This document shows, piece after piece, positions 26,001-35,000 of a DNA stretch of 64,000 nucleotides. Position 1 is the stretch's first letter. Every line of letters starts with the position of its first letter. Below the pieces are notes generated by a model. It worked only from the letters and a program-made list of their open reading frames with translations. It had not been told where the DNA came from and made no database searches. The DNA is from Agelas oroides (taxonomy: Eukaryota > Porifera > Demospongiae > Agelasida > Agelasidae), in the NCBI GenBank assembly GCA_949130485.1, contig OX422184.1:14792405-14856404 (forward strand). The letters run 5' to 3'. The position numbers and the translations under genes are program-made.

Positions 26001-29000
26001 TTGCCAGCTTAGAGAATGAAGAATTAGTACTTGAGCTCATGCTATAAATGTGTAGAGTCTTATGGCTATCCACCACATTTGTTTGATGTCACAATTGGCA
26101 ACAGCAGTGTTGAAATCACTTTGTTTGCAACTAGGTACACAAAAATGTCTTATAGTACACCCACTTGAGATGCTATGCTCATGCCAATACGTCCACGTAT
26201 CCTAGACATGATGTAACTAGTACTTAATTTTGCTGTATTACACAATACCACATGCTCTTTAGCAAAAGATACAATGTTACAGCCACCTGAGTGTTGTGTT
26301 TCAGCATGGGTTAGCTCCAACAGTCTGGAGTAGGCTTTCTCCACAAACACTTTTGGTACCTAGTGAAAACATATACTGACTGCTTTGTCTTAATTCTCCA
26401 GCACTTGGACTGGGTGATAAAGTTGGTAACTTTCAGGTCAGTACAATTAAACTATACGTGACTGCACCATGCTAGCACCAAGTATTGACTAAGATACCAC
26501 ACATTCTTCATGCAGGTTGGAAAGCAGTTTGATGCACTCCTGGTAGACACCCAGGCTCCTGATGCATCAAACCCAGTCTTCTTCACATTCCCACAGGACT
26601 CCATGGCGGTAAGTCTTCCTGCTGACACATATGGTTACAGTGGAACACTTTTTCATCTGAAATCACTAAGGACATTTCACTTTGGTGCCATGTGTCACCA
26701 CAAAAAGCTGTGACATAGTCCAATTTCTCAACAAGGTGGCAAAAATGGACACTACAGTTATGTACACACTAAACCTGAGAGGAAGTTTCATGCCATACTC
26801 TTGACCACGTACAAGAACATGTCATGCCGTTCATAACAATGAAGCTCTGGATGATGTTAACTTCTAATTCCCCACCCCCCATGTCCCCCTTGTGTACACT
26901 TAGCATAATTCACATAATGAAAGTTTCCTGTTTTATTGCCACCCTTCCAATTCTGTGTATTTGGTCAACAGAAACCAAGAATAAAAAAATTGTGGAAGCC
27001 TGGGAATGCTATTAGTTGTAGCTAGTTGTGCTCTCAACAATTGTGTCTTGACTTTACAATCTGTTTCATTACAGGACATCATTGAGAAGGTTATCTATCT
27101 TAGTAAGTTTTTAAGTTGTTAACCAGTGAGAGTCTGTTCAGATCCAAAATTATTTTTAGTGGCTAAACTGCATGTTCATTATGGTAACACAGCCTTTTGC
27201 GTAAGTTCTGGTAGACTCACCATAACATTATTGCATTTCACATGCTCCACCATGTTAGATAAAAAATATTCTGTCTTAATGCTTTGCTAGCTTCATTAAC
27301 CCTTTACCCCCGATAGCGCCCGTATGCGCCCGGAATTTTTACAACCTTTAAACCCGATAGCGCCCGTATGCGCCCAAGTTAGCTTCCGGCTATTTATCGT
27401 CACAGCTGCACGTTTTTGAGTTAGTACATAGTTATTATAAGCCACAGGAAGTTGATCGAAGCATAATTAGCCGGGGTGGTCCATAGGGACTTTCCCCGGA
27501 AATCACGTTCGAAGTTTGGCTGCCTACCGTGTTGAACCTAGCATTGTCACAGAACAGCTTGTATCCCACGGGCAACTAGTTCCACACAATTGTTTCTAGC
27601 TAATCATCTAAATAACAATGAAAACGTACCTTCGCTGGGAGTTTGGCCATGGATTTCCCGTCATTTCCAATGGATAGCGAGTACCCGCCCTTCATCCGTT
27701 CTGGCTTAGTCGAACTTCACTATCAACTCGTATGACTACTTCCTGAGTAAAGCAGGTTTGTTTTTGATTAACTAAGCCTAACAATCAATTACTCTATGCA
27801 CTGTTAAATGTATGCATGGTGTAACATTGCACCCCAGCCAAGGTGTAATCCAATGGTGTAGCCAGGACATGGCCAAAGACACGGCACAGCATAGGCACAC
27901 TTACGTTTGTGAGAATTTCTGCACAAAATGAAGAAGCAACTGGGGGGTGGGGGGTGGGCTGGAGGCATGCTGTTCCAGAAAAGGTTGGAATTTTTGAGCT
28001 TCCCAGGTCAGATGTGAGGCTACTTTAGGCCATACTGTCACCTTGAATCAGGAACACTTCCCACTATGCCTTCAGTATGGATGTATGTGCGGTGTAAAGT
28101 CACTTCATTACTTATAGCAAACTCATGTGCAGTGAGATCAGAGAAGCGTATGAAACCTCGTTATTCTTGAGGATACAGATAGCTATACTGCACCCGATGG
28201 TCGACAATGGTACCTTTGGCACTGATAATTACAGAATGGCTCAGCCCACGCAGTGGGTGCTATCTCTTCTGGATTACAAGACTTAAAAAACATAAAAAAA
28301 TGTAAAAAGATTGCATATTTTTGGGCATGCCGTCCCTACATCGTTTTTTAAGTCTTGTTTCTGTACTTTTTTCATGTTGATCTCAGTTACAGTTAGACCT
28401 AAGCCTAAGAAGAATATTAACCACAACCCCAGAACTGACCATCATAGCTTTACAGTTTACTAAAGCTGTGAGTAGCTACTTTTTTTAGTGTAGCTATAAG
28501 TTGGCAGCTGAATGCAGTGCCTTACCTACGCGGTGTTCACAAACCTTGCCCGCTACTACGGGAAGTGACCATGCCCAAGCCTAGCCGTGCGTGTGGTCAA
28601 CCATAGATAATAGAGTCGTAAAGTCAGTTACGACTCTATATTCTATGGGTCAACTCGCGATTTCACTTATACACTAGTCTCGTTCCCAGAACAATGGTCG
28701 TAGTATTTGGTCTGGGAACGAGACTACGTGTGCGCATGCGTACAAAATTACAAAATGGCGTTCTTCGCAACGGACAGCAACCACAGAGTGTTGTGAATGG
28801 CTTTTATTGACCAGGGTGAATTTGAAGCTACAATGATGCTGAGTGGTCGTAGAGCTACGCGCTGTGATAAGCATCAGTTTCGTGCTAAAATGACGCTGAA
28901 TACTTGAACCGTTTTGAGATATCGTTGTTGAACATAGTGGTCTGAACAAAGAAGAATAAGAAAAATGGCACTTTCGCTACCGCACACTTTTGCGTTTAGC

Positions 29001-31942
29001 TGTCTTCCGCATGGCTTTTGGCCACTTATATGAGTCTTGTTGATCACAAAGGCATTCAAAGAGGATGCCTGGGCACTTAAATAAGCTGTTAGCGTGTTTG
29101 TGGTGAAGTTATACGGCTTTTGCTTAAGTATTGCATATATTGCGCGTCGGCGCCATCCCTACATAGAGAGTCTACCGACTCTCTGATATGAAGAAGATGA
29201 AGCCGATCATATCCAGATAACATGCAGCTGAATTTTGATGACGACTATAGTCGTCATTGGTAGTTAAAGTGTTAACTGTTCTGAGAACCCTTCACCGCCT
29301 CTAATACACAAGGATCCTGGGTTAACTTTGCCCATGGGTAGGAAGGCCCTGCCTTGCTAACTCTGTAGCCATAGGTTCTATCCCCATGCATTTCAAGTGA
29401 TTGACAATTGTAGAGGGGTAAAACATTTGCATCTCTTCCATTACATGGATCAGCGGAAGAGACATAGCTACATTTACAGTTACAAATTCTATTGTTGTTG
29501 CTTTCTGGCAACATTGTCCTTCTGGTAGGGTCTTTCTCTTCCTCTTTGCTGGTACTGATTGAATCTCTGACCCCTGCCTCTTCCTCTCTGAGCTGCTGCC
29601 CCAACGTGTGGGGTAGTGGGAGCGGCCTCTCAGAAAAAACTGGCCCAATCCAGATTTCAGGGTCATGCACTGCAGCAGACTTTTGAGGCTCTCCAGATTA
29701 TCCTTCATCCTTCTCTCAAAGGAATCACCAAAAAGTAGGAGTGCTGCTCCTTTGAATAACTCCTCATCCTCTGCGAGGGGCAGCAGATCTTTATTTAGTT
29801 CACTCAGGACCTGTTTCCTGCGATCACATGTGATATGTGCTGATGTGTTGCCCAGAAAAATGAGAGCTGCACCCGCTGCCTCTGCAGCAGTCTTTACTGT
29901 TAGAATGCCTCTCTGGGCTCAGAATGTACACCAACAGAGCCACGGCATCCAACGTCAGCACCTGTAGCTTTGCTACATTTGCGTTTGTATCTTTGACTTC
30001 TTAGAAAGATTCTGTTTCACCACAGTATCTAGTTTGGGACACTTTGTGTCCTCAATCATGGGTGAAGAGTAGGTCTTCCTTAGGTGCAGTCTAACAGCGT
30101 TGTGATTTGCCTTCCCGGAGGCAGTCTTTATAGCCCCTCGTCCTGATCCTACTGGAGCATTGGGAGGGGGTTGATCGACTTGTTGAGCAGCCTGTCCGCC
30201 CAGAGAGTTGTGGCAGAATCCAAGACCGCCGGTGACTCTGCCGCCATGGCGTTGTCTCGATCAATGCTCCCTTTAACCTTCTAAGCGAGGGAGTCCAACA
30301 TCTGGCTGAGGCTCTGCATGGCCTCCATGACTGTGTGGTCGAACCTACTTCTTCTTGTAGAGCTTTGATTGCTCTGGGTCCCTGGGTGTGACTGGATGGT
30401 GGTCCTCCAGCCTTCCCCGTCCTCTGGCCTTGCAGAAGGTTTCCCATTGGGGCGGATGCCTGGGCTCTGTCCAGACCCACACCGAGTAGGAGTTCCAGAA
30501 CCTCTGACAAACTTGACGGTTGACCTTGGATCTCAGGGATGATCATTGATAGAAAAACACCGTACTGAGCTTGCTTCTAGCGAGCTAGAAAAAAGGTCGA
30601 AGTGTCAGGAGCAACTGTAGATATTTAAGGCAATGCGGCTATAGGCATGTGCCGCCATAGCAATTACAAGGGTGTTGATGACATTTTTTGATGTCCTAGG
30701 AAGTGATGATGACATCAAGACAAAAATGCGATTTACTACTACGAAGCTGTCAGAGCTAGATAATTGAGGCCAACACCACAGTTGATATGTGAGACTGAGC
30801 CTTCTGAAATGCATGCGCACCTGCAGTTGGTGGGGCACGGCCTCTCGTCGCTAGGGCTCATGCCCCAGCATGCCCCAGCTTGGCTACACCACTGGTGTAA
30901 TCAAACTGCCTGCCTTGAAAAGGTGTTTCGTTAACACTTCGGGTGTCATAAGACTATAACCTGGTCACATTGAGTATGCACCATATGCATATGAAGTGTA
31001 CTAATAGCACCATTGCACCCGAATCAACTGAGGCATTTATAACTAGATTGACTGTCAAGGAAAATCCAGTGTTTCACCTTACTTAAACTTAGATTGGCTG
31101 TCCACTGAAGTTTCAGTGAAACTGAAATAGGAATATTCACCTTACTGAACAATGTAGTAAGTAACTTAGAAAGAGTCAGAAACATAAAGTTTGTTGAATT
31201 TCAAGGTGTAGCTGCAGCTACTTCTATAATCATATAATGGTACCAGCTAATAGCTAAAGTTTGCACCCTACACAAGGCTGCTGGCATTGGTATGGCTGGT
31301 ACAACCATGGCCTTATCAGATTTTGAGAGAGCAAAAATGGCATCACTCGGATTCTAACTGTGATGCACAGATTAAGTATTTAAAGTCATACAATATTTCT
31401 GCAATGTGAGTTTAGAAGAAGTGCCCTGTTAGACAGTCATTTCAGGCAGCTTGGTTCAATTGCTTCAAGTAGCTTCACAAGTAACACTTTTTGAAAAATT
31501 TTCTGGGGGAGCAGTCCATAGATCTCCCTAGCTTGTGTGTGCTTATGCAACACTCACCATTGCCATACCGATCAGAAACAGTTAAGCATGTGAACATGAT
31601 TGTGCATAAACTACAATACAACCTTATACTCAATTGATCCTCCTTGTTCAGGGTAACCTAGTAGATACTTGATATTTTCTGAAGGCTGGCAATTTGAGTG
31701 GTGTGGGGGAGAGCTAGAAGTAAAAAGACATATTGTGAAAGTTAACAATCTAGGACATGGAGACTCACAAATTTTTATCTTACAAAATAATCTCACAAAT
31801 CTTTATCATTCTACTTTCTTTAGGTGATGAAAGAAACATTGTGAAAATTTTTGTTGCTGGCAGGGAGATTACATTATCTGACCCTACACCTCCTACTCGT
31901 CCTCCCAGACCAGGTGCAGTTGAGCATCAGTTGGTAGTATAG
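11056..31942 (+). CDS. Guanine-deaminase-family amidohydrolase with signal peptide (15 exons)
   Basis: Guanine deaminase converts guanine to xanthine; family members use a Zn-dependent TIM barrel. Exons: 11056-11229, 11780-11841, 14653-14827, 18011-18098, 20261-20363, 21123-21150, 21257-21370, 22784-22876, 24071-24168, 24990-25057, 25843-25998, 26402-26436, 26516-26608, 27075-27102, 31824-31942. All are GT-AG with matching phases: 1434 nt, 477 aa. Family hallmarks in order: VYRGTLVHS, MPGLVDCHLHA (metal HxH), HGTTTGAY, THAAE (metal His), RNLSIGHCPSSN, LGTDISGGYS (metal Asp), ATLGGAQ, VGKQFDALLVD. Oddities: residues 1-21 form a classic signal peptide (basic start, hydrophobic core, TAG) absent from the cytosolic human enzyme. 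The conserved AHG reads AQG in exon 9. The substrate-contacting PRF reads PAV in exon 7. Secretion and an altered substrate are inferred. The last exon also contains a possible donor at 31914, which would join it to the exons from 32040. Confidence 0.92.
12127..12553. mobile_element. MITE in intron 2
   Basis: TIRs of about 31 bp: cactgcaaaaacaagttggt at the left, mirrored by acaacgtatttgtttttgca at the right. Inside, the motif gagactaattgcataaggca occurs twice in direct orientation (about 12217 and 12380), an internal duplication. It is 427 bp and non-coding. Confidence 0.75.
12900..14640. other. Rest of intron 2: nothing firm
   Basis: Several short ORFs (13358-13911 region on both strands) have no recognisable domain. 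No inverted repeats were noticed. Confidence 0.35.
15860..16110 (+). pseudogene. Tc1-like transposase HTH fragment
   Basis: The plus-strand reading contains MGLKPPTIARLLMEE followed by FFIRYSEQHQL. The first block matches the typical N-terminal helix-turn-helix wording of Tc1-type transposases (GxKPPTIAxLLxEE, then a second recognition helix ending in a FxxRY-like motif). No catalytic domain follows. It is a small relic in intron 3 of the deaminase gene. Confidence 0.4.
16199..17546 (-). CDS. Candidate antisense gene nested in deaminase intron 3 (partial model)
   Basis: Phase-compatible minus-strand exons at 17075-16983, 16819-16291 and 16241-16199, each with AG/GT borders. The first is Lys/Arg-rich (EEKENKIPKKKSQKS); the second carries about 12 copies of a 13-residue Pro-rich unit (SNQPSAPPLTPAS). 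Upstream, 17546-17413 reads FVFWLDKELVSVVDE ... MVKFGKSSYQANILAVG between a good acceptor and donor. It resembles the small N-terminal beta-domain seen in some BEN-domain proteins (weak). A basic exon may lie at 17330-17140. The start codon, the joins between these upstream exons, and the 3' end are not resolved. It could be a nuclear protein or a relic. Confidence 0.4.
16290..16770. repeat. 39-bp coding-type minisatellite
   Basis: About 12 tandem copies of a 39-bp unit (ggctggtttgatgaggctgg plus agtcaggggtggagctgaa). Because the unit is a multiple of three and free of stops, all copies are open on both strands, which makes long artificial ORFs on the plus strand. Confidence 0.95.
18213..18656. 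repeat. Mosaic fold-back repeat in intron 4
   Basis: A ~97-bp segment (18213-18309, from ggaatgcttccagaacttag) recurs directly at 18454-18553. The second copy forms the spacer between two ~97-bp inverted arms (18358-18454 and 18560-18656, with tagcaaaatgtatatgttgc and its inverse). So one direct and one inverted duplication are interlocked. Origin unknown. Confidence 0.8.
18800..19190 (-). pseudogene. C-terminal fragment of a pogo/Tigger-like transposase
   Basis: The minus strand reads a Lys/Ala-rich helix (EKARKAAERQALKAKKE, KAEKEAAHIEKATNK) and then EDIDTGREWLQCSCNRW and IHEDCMD. Many pogo-type (CENPB-like) DDE transposases end with such a basic helix and a Cys/His finger that reads W-x-QC-x-x-C-x-x-W-x-H-x-x-C. 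The DDE core is missing and a stop interrupts the upstream reading. Confidence 0.45.
20160..20240. repeat. Dispersed repeat segment (partner at 29105-29190)
   Basis: ggcttttgctgtattgcata ... gcgccatatttacatagaca matches 29105-29190 (ggcttttgcttaagtattgc ... gcgccatccctacatagaga) at roughly 75-80 percent by eye. Same orientation. Confidence 0.55.
22686..22762. repeat. 18-bp tandem repeat next to the exon 8 acceptor
   Basis: ggttccactggttctcat is repeated about four times and ends ~20 bp before the acceptor of deaminase exon 8 (22784), so it forms part of the polypyrimidine-side intron end. Confidence 0.9.
23270..23912. mobile_element. TTAA-flanked element with inner fold-back
   Basis: TTAA at 23266-23269 and 23913-23916 brackets inverted ends CCGATTATGCGC and GCGTATAATCGG. 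TTAA duplication is the hallmark of piggyBac-type insertion. Inside, 23300-23612 is a nearly perfect fold-back with ~84-bp arms (tcaatacgtcaaagcgcgat ... acaagctttgtatcc and inverse). It is non-coding and sits in intron 8 of the deaminase gene. Confidence 0.7.
28278..28362. mobile_element. Short TIR unit, aagacttaaaaaac ends
   Basis: caagacttaaaaaac at the left is mirrored by gttttttaagtcttg at the right, 85 bp overall. The same left end plus taaaaatgtaaaaagat appears at 63968-64000, where the window cuts it off. Confidence 0.6.
28677..28727. repeat. Short hairpin, tagtctcgttcccag family
   Basis: tagtctcgttcccaga and tctgggaacgagacta surround ~20 bp. It is the smallest member of the family seen at 4850, 34654, 62270 and 62820. 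Confidence 0.7.
29322..30546 (-). pseudogene. DIRS-like retroelement gag remnant
   Basis: The minus frame from ~29915 reads AEAAGAALIFLGNTSAHIT, RRKQVLSELNKDLLPLAEDE, FKGAALLLFGDSFERR, ending in a basic tail with FFLRGRSHYPTR. The LGNxSAHI ... RR ... LN ... LFG ... GR order is the wording of gag-like ORF1 proteins of DIRS elements. Upstream to 30546 a 151-aa open frame and shifted neighbours continue the same region with frameshifts. RT, RNase H and tyrosine recombinase parts are absent. It lies in intron 14 of the deaminase gene, on the opposite strand. Confidence 0.55.
30547..31820. other. End of intron 14: nothing firm
   Basis: No gene or clear repeat seen, apart from a stretch near 30870 (agcttggctacaccactgg) that resembles a hAT-like terminus. 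Confidence 0.35.
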
Positions 31943-32039
31943 TTTGAAGTGCTATTTCTAAAATCTTTACTGTATAGAGAATAGTGACAAACTGATATCT
32001 TGCAGGCACACTTGATGTTACACTTTGTTCATCTTGCAG

Positions 32040-35000
32040 GGTACGTAGTGAGGCTGATCAATAACAGTCCAAGGGTGGAAGGAAACAATATCATGGTGGA
32101 TGTTGATACAGACCATCCTGTACAGTGTGGTATAAGGCTTGCTACAATGGCATCTCCCCTGAGAAATTGTGAGACTATGCATGAGCTCTTTGTAACACAA
32201 GAACTAGCGATAATTATCAGCAATATACAGTATTACTATAGCAGTTGCAGTAGGTACAGACCAACCTTCTCAGTCATCTCAGGTATTACTACCATACTCT
32301 TGGCAATTATGGGGTTTGAGCCTCTAAATTTTACGTTCTCAATCATTCACACAGGTTCATCAACCTCTTTTAGCTTCAGAAATGTGACTCCAGATGATAC
32401 CAAACCCTATATCATGCGTGTGGTTGTCAAGCCTAACACTGCAGAAAGTATGAGAAGCACAATTAAGAGGCGAATCTGGATACCTGGTATGAAGCTAAGA
32501 ATAGACTATATACATGTATGTAGGTATGGAAAACCATGTGAATAGTGGACATCAGCTAGTCCCACTAGCATGACAGCCAAGCTTCATGTTCATTGTTTCA
32601 TAGGCATGCAATATAGACAACATTCATTCTTCGCAACATTCACATTCATGGTGTCTATCGTAACTGTCGCCAAAAATAGACCCATTACCCCAAGAATAGA
32701 TCCACCATCAAAAATTAATCCCGTTCCCTTTTTAGAACGACAAGGGTGCTCTTTTTTTGAAAGTAAGCCACCAATTTATGCTGTATCATAGTCTCGCGAA
32801 AGATTGCCCACCCTTGAAAGAGCACCCAACCCCTACTTTTGGCCCAATTTCCCGTATAGGGCCAATTAAAATGATTGCCCGCCCTGAAGCAAGCTTCACG
32901 TGGCTAATGAAGTGTACTCCGTAGTGCCTGAGAAGAACAGTCTCGAGTGCTATGCATATCTGAAGTAAGAAACTTTGTGTAATAGTTCATTAAAGGTCAT
33001 TACAAGGTTGCTTAGTGTAGATGGACATAGCTAATGCAGTCGAGCTACATTAGCTGCACCATGCTCACGGTGAGATGTTGTCGTTAAGAGTGTTGCATGC
33101 TGTCAGGACTTCGCTTTGAAGCCGCTGCTGGCTCCGTTTTACCTTATTGTTTGTGTTTGAAGGAGTCGAGTCGCTGGAAACATGGGCACTCTTTCATGGT
33201 TAAATGCAGAAACACTTGAAAGAGTGCCCACCCCCCTCTTTGGCAGACTTGTAAGTTGCTCCACCCATGGGCACTCTTTCGCGAGACTATATGTACATGT
33301 TTGTTGAAGAAAAATTCTGAAGAAGCACTACTCTGAGAATAGAGCTGTTACTGCATAATAAGCATGTGCATGACAAGGAACACTCTGCTGACTCACTGCA
33401 TGTGTACAGCTATTCAGCTACACTGATAATTATTGCATGTAAGGTAGACATATTGTTAACTCATTGCACGTGAGAGGCCACTTTAGTGGCCAAATAATTG
33501 CCAGTTCGCCCACGCGGAAGGCCACTAAAGTGGCCCGTAAATAGTTTGGTCCCCAGACCCTTCCTGTATGGGCGGGGCGAGAGAGGCGAGGGGAGGAAGG
33601 GTCTGGTGAATAACTCGACCCCAACGTGGATCCACGGCTGCATTCCTCCCGTCAGTGTTGATGAGGGAAAACGCAAATGTCAAGTAGGCGTGAGTCGTGA
33701 ATAAAATTTGGTGTGTGAATGTGTAGTGTGGACATGTGGCTGCGTGTTTAAGTGTGGTACGATAACTTATAAGTATTCGTAGCTTCGCAACTCTCAATTA
33801 TTAAGAAATTCCATGGATCCACGTTGGGGTCGAGTTATTCACCAGACCCTTCCTTCCCTCGCCCCTCTCGCCCCGCCCATACAGGAAGGGTCTGGGAACC
33901 AAACTAGCCCGTAAAGTAAAACTCACCGTTTCCCGCGAAACTAAGAAGCTTAGCGAAACTCGGGGGTAGGCCCCTTTATTAACCCTCGGCACGCATGCGC
34001 GACGAGGGTTACAGTAGTTGTCCTGTGTGTCTGTGTGTCCGTTTTCTCTACTCTGCCTTCTCGCGCCGGTATCAGCGGGTACAGCGTGGAAAATGCAGTA
34101 AAACTAAAAAGCCGTTTTCTCTAAAATTGCTTAGTTCAAAAGTTAGAAGCGTTATAAACTTACGTATACCGCGACTAAGTCAGCCATTTCCTTCACGTGC
34201 AATGTTTCCGTGTACCTCTCCGTAACACATACGTAACGGTAATGTGTGATCACGTAACTTGGAGCACGAGGTATAATTTGTGGTTTTTCCGTCGAACTTA
34301 GAACTGTTAGACGCTTGTGACTGTCTTTTACGAGAGGTTCAGAAAGGTATGCCCACAGTGTAATACCATGGTGCACGTGAAGAGGTCAGTTTGTGACTGT
34401 GGCCATGCCTTCGCATCGAAGAAAAGGAAAGCACATGATCAGTGTTTATGCTTGCCATATGTGTTCGGTTCTGTTCTTGCCTGTGAAATCAAGTCTGCTC
34501 ACGTGTTTCAGGAGCTCTCTTACTCACTTCGCGGACTTTGTCTCTCTCTTTCCTCACTAATAACTCTTCCTCAGACAGTAAAGCTTTTCTACGTTTCATT
34601 GTGTTCTCAGGCTCTCCAACAGCAGTACACCGTCTAGCTTGCGCCGTAGCCTTGTTCCCAGGCTCTCCCGTTTTTATTTTTTGTTGGGGCGAGGGGAGAG
34701 CCTGGGAACGTACAGTACTTCGACCCGTTAATGGGATTAATTGTTTCTGCGGGGAAGGGTAGGGTAAAAGGGTCAGGGTGGGTTTTGTTTGCGCAAACGT
34801 TTCTGCGGTTTGTCCCTCAAAGCTTGTACTTAAGTAGTTGCTAGAATGAGGCCTACTTGCGCCGAGGGTTCTGCACTTCAGTGCTGTTCATAATGAGGCT
34901 AGACCACACCTTTTGGCTGACATCATCACTCTAGAAAGGCAGGAAGAGGCGGTGCTAGTTCGGGGATGATCGCGAGTTTAGCCGGGGCAGTCAGACTCGA

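Larger units (their letters stand above)
27300..29271. mobile_element. Possible piggyBac-type non-autonomous element
   Basis: TTAA at 27296-27299 is followed by CCCTTTACCCCC and a tandem pair of gatagcgcccgtatgcgccc. TTAA at 29272-29275 is preceded by the inverse-like tggtagttaaagtg. The ends are only partly similar, so the call is tentative. Inside are a small TIR unit (28278-28362, aagacttaaaaaac ends, also seen at the right edge of the window), a tcgttcccag hairpin (28677-28727) and a ~80-bp dispersed repeat. Confidence 0.4.
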
